Assembly (NCBI GenBank): GCA_910578655.1
Contig: CAJTQE010000011.1
Span: 12,148 to 26,361 of the forward strand
DNA length: 14,214 nucleotides
Direction of reading: 5' to 3'
Source: an uncultured Christensenella sp.
GTDB lineage: Bacteria; Bacillota; Clostridia; Christensenellales; Borkfalkiaceae
Part shown: one piece after another, positions 1-6,416 of the stretch
How the letters are laid out: every line of letters starts with the position of its first letter
Position numbering within the stretch: the first letter of the stretch is position 1
Notes under the pieces: model-generated
Told to the model about the DNA's origin: nothing
Databases searched by the model: none
What the model saw: the letters and a program-made list of their open reading frames with translations, nothing else
Program-made: the position numbers and the translations under genes

Positions 1-1158
1 AAGGACGGTCGGGAATACGTTAAAAAGCAAAAGCTTTCAAAGGGTGAAATAGACAGGAAAGTCAGAAAGGCGTTGGAAATAGTTGACTTGGAAGGCTTTG
101 AGAAACGCGCCGTTTCCACCCTTTCGGGCGGACAGCAGCAGCGTATTGCCATTGCGCGCGCTATCGTAAACGAACCCGAGATTCTGCTTTTGGACGAGCC
201 TTTGGGCGCGCTTGACCTTAAAATGCGCAAGGAGATGCAGATTGAACTTAAAAAGATGCACCGCCTTTTGGGCATTACTTTTATTTACGTCACTCACGAC
301 CAGGAAGAGGCGCTTACAATGTCGGATAAAGTTGTCGTAATCAACGACGGTGAAATTCAGCAGATAGGCACCCCCGACCAGATTTATAACGAACCGATAA
401 ATACTTTCGTTGCCGACTTCATAGGCGACAGTAATATATTCAACGGCGCGGTTGTGGGCAAGCTCAAAGTCAAGTTCTGCGGAGCTACTTTCGACTGTCT
501 TGACGATTACGAAAGAGGTCAGCTTGTCGACGTCGTCGTCCGTCCGGAGGATATAAAGATTTGCAAGCCCGGCGAGGGACAACTTAAAGGTAAGGTAATT
601 TCCTCTGTATTCAAGGGTGTGCATTATGAGATTACGGTTGAAATAGGTAAATTTGAAATTGTAATTCAAAGTACGTCAAACGCGCCCGTAGGAAGTGTGA
701 TAGGAATGAGAATAGAGCCCGACGGTATTCACTTAATGGAAAAGGTTTACACCGTCAACCGCTACGACGGCGTTATTACCAAAAACAATACCGTTAAGTT
801 CGGCGACGGCGAATTCGAGTGCGACGTTACTGCGCTTTATCCGGATTCTACTCTTGACGAGCAGGGCTATCTGATAACCGCTTCGGGCGAGAGCTTAGAC
901 TTGACGGGAACCGAAGTTGAGGTTGAAGTCGGCACGCAGGATATAACTATGACCGACGATGCGGACGCCGGCGGCGCGCGCGGAAATATCATTTCAATGA
1001 TTTACAAGGGCGACCATTACCGATACATAGTCAGAACCGAGGAGAACGAGGAGGACTACGTTTTCTCCTGCCCCGACCTTTGGAACACGGGCGACCTTGT
1101 CGGTATTATAATTGCACCCGAAAAGATAAAGATGACTTTAAAGGTGAAAAATGACTAA
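1..1158 (+). CDS. potA: Spermidine/putrescine ABC transporter ATP-binding protein PotA (5' end outside window)
   Basis: This is the ATPase subunit that powers polyamine import on the cytoplasmic side. The reading frame is open from base 1, so the gene starts upstream; the Walker A and Q-loop lie outside the window. Numbering visible residues from base 1, the ABC signature LSGGQQQRIAIARA begins at residue 41, Walker B ILLLDEP at 61, the D-loop GALDLKMR follows, and the H-loop THD has its His at 99. The C-terminal regulatory (TOBE/OB-fold) part is unusually long and appears twice: bases 433-744 and 757-1143 share the order N-x-[FY]-[ND]-G, VKF..(T/E)F(D/E)C, V[DE]V.V..(E/Q)DI, G.[IV]IS..[FY]KG.HY and a final EP/APE..I.LM/IKM. 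The stop overlaps the potB start by 8 bases. The family call is secure; the polyamine substrate is inferred from the whole potABCD set. Confidence 0.95.
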   Translation, partial: KDGREYVKKQKLSKGEIDRKVRKALEIVDLEGFEKRAVSTLSGGQQQRIAIARAIVNEPEILLLDEPLGALDLKMRKEMQIELKKMHRLLGITFIYVTHDQEEALTMSDKVVVINDGEIQQIGTPDQIYNEPINTFVADFIGDSNIFNGAVVGKLKVKFCGATFDCLDDYERGQLVDVVVRPEDIKICKPGEGQLKGKVISSVFKGVHYEITVEIGKFEIVIQSTSNAPVGSVIGMRIEPDGIHLMEKVYTVNRYDGVITKNNTVKFGDGEFECDVTALYPDSTLDEQGYLITASGESLDLTGTEVEVEVGTQDITMTDDADAGGARGNIISMIYKGDHYRYIVRTEENEEDYVFSCPDLWNTGDLVGIIIAPEKIKMTLKVKND

Positions 1159-1948
1159 GCTTCGGTTTTCAAGAAAACAGCTCTGCATACCTTACGCACT
1201 GTTTTTGATACTTTTCGTAATTGCGCCGCTTATCGTAATAGTTTACTATGCGTTTACCGACGGGCAGGGCAATTTTTCGTTTTCCAATTTTACGAATTTC
1301 TTTACGAGTACGAACACACTCGGCACGCTTTTATACTCTTTCGGGCTTGCGGCTGTTACGACTATTGTCTGTCTTGCGATAGCATATCCTACGGCATATA
1401 TCCTTGCGAGAAGCAATTTCAAGAAAAAATACGTGCTTTTAATGCTGTTCGTTTTGCCTATGTGGATAAACTTTACGCTGAGGATAACCGCGCTTAAAGA
1501 GATACTTTCTTTATTGGAGGGCAACATTTCAAAGTATCCGTTTTTGAACTCGGTCATAGGTATGACTTACGACTTCCTGCCCTTTATGCTGCTGCCCCTC
1601 TATACTTCGCTGCAAAAGATGGACAAAAGCCTTCTGGAGGCGGCGTCCGATCTGGGCGCGAATAAGGTTACTGTGTTTTTGCAGGTGACTTTGCCGCTGT
1701 CCGTGCCCGGAATAATATCGGGTATGACAATGGTGCTTTTACCGTCTATGACAAACTACGTCGTTCTGGATATGCTGTATAACAGCGACTACATAATGGG
1801 CAGCCTTATAGGCAGCTACTTTTCTGCGTACGACTGGCACAACGGTTCTATGATATCTCTCGTACTGCTTGTAATCATCTTTTTCGTCACGCTTGTTACA
1901 AACCGTTTTTCGGACAAGGACGCAAGCGCGAGGGGAGGCGTACTATGA
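1151..1948 (+). CDS. potB: Spermidine/putrescine ABC transporter permease PotB
   Basis: This is one of the two membrane permease subunits of the polyamine importer, 265 residues, the usual length. The N-terminus (KLRFSRKQLC) is basic and is followed by a hydrophobic helix at about residues 14-34. Further hydrophobic segments at about 60-85, 95-110, 135-153, 185-207 and 236-252 give about six membrane helices in all. The cytoplasmic EAA loop that contacts the ATPase is clear: EAASDLGANKVTVFLQVTLP, about residues 163-182. The ATG at 1151 lies within the end of potA (8-base overlap), with GGTGAAAA just upstream, so translation is probably coupled. Its own stop overlaps the potC start as ATGA. 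Confidence 0.95.
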   Translation: MTKLRFSRKQLCIPYALFLILFVIAPLIVIVYYAFTDGQGNFSFSNFTNFFTSTNTLGTLLYSFGLAAVTTIVCLAIAYPTAYILARSNFKKKYVLLMLFVLPMWINFTLRITALKEILSLLEGNISKYPFLNSVIGMTYDFLPFMLLPLYTSLQKMDKSLLEAASDLGANKVTVFLQVTLPLSVPGIISGMTMVLLPSMTNYVVLDMLYNSDYIMGSLIGSYFSAYDWHNGSMISLVLLVIIFFVTLVTNRFSDKDASARGGVL

Positions 1949-2739
1949 AAAAGACGTTAAAATATCTTTGGCTTGTTTTAGTATTGCTTTTCATTTACGT
2001 TCCCATTTTGGTGCTTGCCGTTTACAGTTTTACAAACGCGACTACCGTCGGCGGAAGTACGGGCGGCTTTTCGTTTAAAAACTATTTAAATCTTTTTGCC
2101 AACGACGAAATGCGCGGTATGATTTTCGGAACCGTTGCCCTTGCACTCGTCTGCTCTGCAATATCTACGGTGCTGGCAACCTGCGGTGCGATAGGCGCGT
2201 TTTATTCAAAGCGCGTTACAAAATCGCTTATAGGCAATTTCAATCAAATACCCGTAGTCAATGCGGACATAGTGACGGGCTTTTCAATCTGCATACTGCT
2301 AATAGTAATTTTAAAGGCTGATAAAAGTACGTTTATTCCGCTCGGCATAGGTCACATCGTGCTTACCGCGCCGTTTGTCTATCTTTCCATTCTGCCGAAA
2401 TTAAAGCAAATGGACGGCAGCCTTTACGAGGCGGCTCTCGACCTCGGGGCGACGCCCGCGCAGGCGCTTTTTAAAGTGGTTCTGCCTCAGCTGATACCCG
2501 GTATTGCGTCCGGCTTTATGCTTGCGGTTACTCTTTCGCTTGACGACTATTTTGTAACCACCTATACCAAACCCTCGACGTTTGACACGATAAGCACTTA
2601 CGTCGTAAACGCTACGCGCGGTTCGCAAACGGAAATCAAAACGGCGCTTTGGGCTCTGTCCACGCTCATATTCGTTCTGGTTATCGTAGCAGTGGTTGCA
2701 ATGAATGTGATTTCGGGCAAGAAGAGGAGGGAAGTATGA
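1945..2739 (+). CDS. potC: Spermidine/putrescine ABC transporter permease PotC
   Basis: This is the second permease subunit of the polyamine importer, 264 residues. It opens with a short basic MKK and a long hydrophobic helix (about residues 7-29), and has about six membrane helices overall. The EAA loop EAALDLGATPAQALFKVVLP is present at about residues 162-181, followed by IPGIASGFMLA. The TLSLDDYFVTTYT stretch, close to residue 200, is typical of PotC. The start sits in an ATGA overlap with potB and is preceded by GGGGAGG at a suitable distance. The gene ends in another ATGA overlap with potD, so potA-D are translationally chained. Confidence 0.95.
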   Translation: MKKTLKYLWLVLVLLFIYVPILVLAVYSFTNATTVGGSTGGFSFKNYLNLFANDEMRGMIFGTVALALVCSAISTVLATCGAIGAFYSKRVTKSLIGNFNQIPVVNADIVTGFSICILLIVILKADKSTFIPLGIGHIVLTAPFVYLSILPKLKQMDGSLYEAALDLGATPAQALFKVVLPQLIPGIASGFMLAVTLSLDDYFVTTYTKPSTFDTISTYVVNATRGSQTEIKTALWALSTLIFVLVIVAVVAMNVISGKKRREV

Positions 2740-4181
2740 AAAAAGTTTTAGCATTACTGCCTTTGGCTGCCTGCCTTGCGCTGCCGCTTGTGGGCTGCGC
2801 CGAGGGCGAAAAGACCGTCACCCTGCGCGTCAGCAGTTGGGAGGAGTATATCGATTTGGGCGGCTGGGACGAGGCAATCGATCTTGAAAGCGGCGATATT
2901 ACGGGCGTTAATTCAATGGTCGACGATTTCACTGAATGGTTCAACGACAACCACGATTACAGCGTAAAAGTCGAGTATTCCACTTTCGGAACGAACGAGG
3001 ATTTGTACAACCGTTTAAGTCTCGGCGATACTTACGATTTGGTTTGTCCGTCTGACTATATGATTATGAAGTTGCTTGCCGAGGGCAGACTGGAAAAATT
3101 TTCCAACGGGTTTTTGGAAGGGGGCGAATATTCACAAAACGTCTCGCCGTATATTGCGGACATATTCGACAGCTACGGCTGGACGGAATACGCCGCGTGC
3201 TATATGTGGGGTACGTCGGGTTTCGTGTACAATCCCGATTTGCTCGTTAATCAGGACGACGTTTCGTCCTGCGAAATTCTGCTGAACCACGACTATAACC
3301 GCAGCGTGACAATAAAGGACAATGTGCGCGACGCGTATTTTGCCGCGCTTAGCATAATCAACAGGGACAGGCTGACCGCGGGACTTTCGTCCGAGCAGCT
3401 CAGCGCGTATTTAAACGATACCGACAGTGCGACGATAGCGCTTGCCGAGGACGTGCTTAAAAACATAAAGGATAACGTGTATTCGTTCGAGACGGATTCG
3501 GGCAAGGCGGATATGGTTACCGGCAAGGTAACCGCAAACTATCAGTGGTCGGGTGACGCCGTGTATATTCTCGACGAGGCGGACGCGGACGAGGTGGAGC
3601 TTTGGTATTCGGTTCCCGAGGAGTGTTCGAATTTGTGGTTCGACGGTTGGGTCAAGTTAAAGGACGGAATAGACGGCGACGTTAAGCGCGACGAGGCGGC
3701 GGAGGCGTTCGTAAACTTCCTCGCCAAGTCGGAAAACGCGATAAGAAATATGTACTATATCGGCTACACTTCGGCGATAGCTACAGATACTGTGTTCGAG
3801 TATATGGATTGGAACTACGGAGCCGAAACCGACGACACGCTCGACTACGATTTAAGTTACTTTTTCGGCGACGGTTACGTCTTGTCTGCGGACGCGTGCA
3901 ATTTTGACGGGGCGAACAGGGGCAGGCAGTTATTTGCGCAATATCCTCCGTCCAACGTCATTGAAAGAAGCGTAATAATGCTTGACTTCGGCGATAGGCT
4001 TTCTGAAATAAACCGTATGTGGATTAACGTGCGCTGCCCCGACTTAAAGGATTTTAACCCTGCGGTTTGGGCGATAGCCGGCATAGCGGTCGGCGCTTCG
4101 GGTACAGGGATTTGTCTGTACGTTTTCAGGCATAAACTGTTCGGACGGTGCCGCCGCAAAAAAGGATATGAGAAGGTGTAA
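2736..4181 (+). CDS. potD: Polyamine ABC transporter substrate-binding lipoprotein PotD (extended, C-terminal TM)
   Basis: This is the extracytoplasmic receptor that delivers polyamine to PotBC. The ATG at 2736 was chosen because it overlaps the potC stop as ATGA, has GAGGAGGG just upstream, and yields a signal peptide with lipobox LVGC (Cys about residue 21); a longer in-frame extension back to 2649 lies inside potC. The mature protein starts near VTLRVSSWEEYID. Family features include STFGTNEDLYNRL, YDLVCPSDYMI, MWGTSGFVYNPDLL, NYQWSGDAVYIL, and ELWYSVPEE followed by NLWFDGWV. At 481 residues it is well above the roughly 350 of classical PotD, partly through an insert after SSWEEYID and a C-terminal addition. 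The last part (about residues 443-463) is a hydrophobic helix followed by the basic tail RHKLFGRCRRKKGYEKV, which suggests a second membrane anchor. The substrate is inferred. Confidence 0.92.
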   Translation: MKKVLALLPLAACLALPLVGCAEGEKTVTLRVSSWEEYIDLGGWDEAIDLESGDITGVNSMVDDFTEWFNDNHDYSVKVEYSTFGTNEDLYNRLSLGDTYDLVCPSDYMIMKLLAEGRLEKFSNGFLEGGEYSQNVSPYIADIFDSYGWTEYAACYMWGTSGFVYNPDLLVNQDDVSSCEILLNHDYNRSVTIKDNVRDAYFAALSIINRDRLTAGLSSEQLSAYLNDTDSATIALAEDVLKNIKDNVYSFETDSGKADMVTGKVTANYQWSGDAVYILDEADADEVELWYSVPEECSNLWFDGWVKLKDGIDGDVKRDEAAEAFVNFLAKSENAIRNMYYIGYTSAIATDTVFEYMDWNYGAETDDTLDYDLSYFFGDGYVLSADACNFDGANRGRQLFAQYPPSNVIERSVIMLDFGDRLSEINRMWINVRCPDLKDFNPAVWAIAGIAVGASGTGICLYVFRHKLFGRCRRKKGYEKV

Positions 4182-4182
4182 A

Positions 4183-4728
4183 ATGATAATCGAACAGCAA
4201 AAGTTGAATGTGAACGGCAGTGAAATTTTATTGCGTTGTGCGAACGAAGACGACGCGGAAATGCTGCTTGAAAATTTTAAAAAGGTTTCGGGGGAAACGC
4301 CCTATCTTTTACTGGCCCCCGACGAGATTAACCTGACCGTCGAGCAGGAAAAAAGATTTATCGGTATCAACAACTCGGACGGCGATAAGCTGTTGCTGTT
4401 GGCGTTCGTTGACGGACGGTATGCAGGCAATTGCTCTTTTGCCGGCAAGTCGGCATCGCGCAGGCAGGCGCACCGCGCCTCTTTCGGTATCGCGCTTTTG
4501 CAGGAATTCACTGGCAGGGGGTTGGGAGGTATTATGATTGAAAAACTGCTCTGCGAGGCGAAGAGGGCGGGGTTCGAACAAATGGAATTAGAAGTCTATT
4601 CCGAAAACGTGCGCGCGCGTAAACTGTATAAGCGGTTGGGCTTTACCGAATGCGGACGCATACCCGACGCGATAAAATTTCCCGACGGAACCGCTTTTGA
4701 CGAAATCAGAATGTTTAAAAAATTGTGA
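4183..4728 (+). CDS. GNAT family N-acetyltransferase
   Basis: This is a 181-residue acetyl-CoA-dependent N-acetyltransferase of the GNAT superfamily. The acetyl-CoA pyrophosphate-binding motif A is seen as FTGRGLGGIMIEKLL (about residues 105-119), followed by the ELEVYSENVRARKLYKRLGF block, the typical C-terminal GNAT strand and helix with its conserved Asn and Tyr. The start at 4183 was preferred over the in-frame ATG at 4168 because AGAAGGTG lies 4-5 bases before it, while 4168 has GG only two bases away. It begins one base after the potD stop, so it belongs to the transporter operon. A polyamine acetyltransferase role (SpeG-like) is tempting from context but unproven; it could equally act on a peptide, antibiotic or other amine. 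Confidence 0.88.
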   Translation: MIIEQQKLNVNGSEILLRCANEDDAEMLLENFKKVSGETPYLLLAPDEINLTVEQEKRFIGINNSDGDKLLLLAFVDGRYAGNCSFAGKSASRRQAHRASFGIALLQEFTGRGLGGIMIEKLLCEAKRAGFEQMELEVYSENVRARKLYKRLGFTECGRIPDAIKFPDGTAFDEIRMFKKL

Positions 4729-4735
4729 GGACGCT

Positions 4736-6217
4736 ATGAGATACACTAATCCCGTAATACAGTCGGACTATTCCGACCCCGACGTAATACGCGTGGGCGA
4801 CGACTTTTTTATGGTGGCTTCAAGCTTCAGTTACGTTCCCGGCGTACCCGTGCTGCACTCTAAAAACCTTGTGCAGTGGCGGCTTGTCAATTACGTCTTT
4901 AACGAAATCCCGTTCGCGGGTTACGACAGTGTGCGTCACGGCAAAGGCGCGTGGGCGCCGTCGATACGTTTTCACGAAGGAAAATTCTATTGCCTTATTC
5001 CGTTCCCGGACGAAGGAATATTCGTGTCCGAAACGGACGACCCGTTCGGCAAGTGGTCGCCTCTGCGTCCGCTTTTGGAGGGCAAGGGGTATAAAGATCC
5101 CTGTCCCGTGTGGGATAACGGAAAGTGCTATGTAGTGTTTGCGTTTGCCGAAAGCCGCGCAGGATTCAATTCCGAACTTGCCGTTTTTGAAAGCGACGAG
5201 CTTTTGACAAAGCAAGCCTATTCCTATAAAAAGATTTTCGACGGTCGCGGCAACTGCCCCAAAATCGACGGACCCAAATTTTTAAAGCGCGGAGGATATT
5301 ATTATATTTCCGCGCCGTGCGGAGGGGTGTCGTCCGGCTGGCAGGTTGCCCTGCGCGCGCGCAATATCTTCGGTCCGTACGAAAGCAAGGTTATTCAAAT
5401 TCAGGGCGGAACCGATATTAACGGACCTCATCGGGGTGCGCTTGTCGAGTTGGCTGACGGAAGCTGGAAATTTATTCATTTTCAGGATACGGGTGCGTAC
5501 GGTAAAGTTACGCATTTGCAGCCCGTAACCTGGGTGGACGGTTGGCCGCTTTGCGGTAATCTTGACGACGAAGAAATTGCCGGTACGCCCGTCGCTGAGT
5601 GTGAATTCCCTGTCGATATAAATACCGATTTCAAGCTTGACGCCAACGACGAATTCGACGGGGATACTATTTCGCCTATTTGGCAGACCCCTGCCAACAA
5701 GTGGAGCGGTTGGTACGAAATGAAAAAAGGTTTAAAGCTTAACTGTATTCCGTACGCGCGCAATTCGCTCGGGGATATGCCCAACTTATTTGTGCAGAAA
5801 ATACAGTACCTCAACTTTACCGTCAAAACAAAGTGCAGGTTAAACCTTTTGAACGACGGCGACGAAACGGGGTTTGCAATGTTCGGGAAAAGTTACGCTT
5901 ACATTTGCGTTGTGCGAAAAAACGGACAGAACTATCTTGAAATCCGTAAAGGAACGATTGGCGGCGGCGCGGACGAAACGCTTTGTCAAAGTCAGCCTTA
6001 TGACGAACAGTACGTCACTTTTCAGCTTTCTGCTAAGTATGAAGAACGCAACCGCTTAACTTATAGATTTACTTTCGGCGGCAGTGCGTTCACGCATAAA
6101 TTCTACGCCGACGGCGGAGTGCGTACGGGGGCAAGAATGGCGATATATGCGCGGTCGGCAGAGTTCGGCGGCAGCGCAACGTTCAAATTTTTCAGGGTCA
6201 GTCATAAAAAGGACTGA
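4736..6217 (+). CDS. Glycoside hydrolase family 43, beta-xylosidase/arabinofuranosidase-like
   Basis: This is a 493-residue intracellular glycosidase (no signal peptide). The N-terminal five-bladed propeller is recognisable from NPVIQSDYSDPDVIRVGDDF, where Asp14 fits the catalytic base, and YKDPCPVWD, where Asp121 fits the pKa-modulating Asp. The general acid position, normally Glu in E-G-P, reads KIDGPKF with Asp178. WQVALRARNIFGPYESKV, GTDINGPHRGALVEL, FIHFQDTGAYG and LQPVTWVDGWPL are typical of GH43 xylosidases. From about residue 300 a concanavalin-like C-terminal domain begins (DEFDGDTISPIWQ). The ATG at 4736 has GAGG five bases upstream; a TTG at 4697 in frame lies inside the previous gene. 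The gene follows the GNAT gene by 7 bases and is the last of the operon. Exact specificity cannot be read from sequence. Confidence 0.9.
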   Translation: MRYTNPVIQSDYSDPDVIRVGDDFFMVASSFSYVPGVPVLHSKNLVQWRLVNYVFNEIPFAGYDSVRHGKGAWAPSIRFHEGKFYCLIPFPDEGIFVSETDDPFGKWSPLRPLLEGKGYKDPCPVWDNGKCYVVFAFAESRAGFNSELAVFESDELLTKQAYSYKKIFDGRGNCPKIDGPKFLKRGGYYYISAPCGGVSSGWQVALRARNIFGPYESKVIQIQGGTDINGPHRGALVELADGSWKFIHFQDTGAYGKVTHLQPVTWVDGWPLCGNLDDEEIAGTPVAECEFPVDINTDFKLDANDEFDGDTISPIWQTPANKWSGWYEMKKGLKLNCIPYARNSLGDMPNLFVQKIQYLNFTVKTKCRLNLLNDGDETGFAMFGKSYAYICVVRKNGQNYLEIRKGTIGGGADETLCQSQPYDEQYVTFQLSAKYEERNRLTYRFTFGGSAFTHKFYADGGVRTGARMAIYARSAEFGGSATFKFFRVSHKKD

Positions 6218-6310
6218 CGCGGTCTGCTTTCGCTGCGCGCATAATAGGCGAGTGCGGAAACGCGTACTGCATAAAACTTAAAAACGGAAATTATTCCGAA
6301 CGATGATGAA

Positions 6311-6342
6311 AAAACGTCCGTACTGTTTGTACGGGCGTTTTT
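6311..6342. terminator. Bidirectional intrinsic terminator between converging genes
   Basis: The arm AAAACGTCCGTAC (6311-6323) pairs with GTACGGGCGTTTT (6329-6341), giving 13 base pairs with one G-U and a 5-base loop. On the + strand it ends the potA-GH43 operon with a TTTTT tract, 94 bases after the GH43 stop. On the - strand the same hairpin is followed by TTTTTT (bases 6309-6314) and lies 76 bases after the stop of the EF-G-like gene, so it probably serves both. Confidence 0.85.
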
Positions 6343-6379
6343 GACTATTAATGTTTACAAATATAAATCGTTATAACTT

Positions 6380-6398
6380 TTATTGATAATATCAATAA
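6380..6398. repeat. 19-bp near-perfect palindrome in the convergent gap
   Basis: TTATTGATA-A-TATCAATAA has 9-base arms around one central base. It lies between the 3' ends of two converging genes, just past the EF-G-like stop. With almost no loop it is a poor RNA hairpin, so it is either a DNA-protein site or a chance feature of AT-rich sequence. Apart from this and the terminator, 6218-6416 holds nothing I recognise. Confidence 0.4.
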
Positions 6399-6416
6399 CC
6401 GTATCAACCGGTTTTT

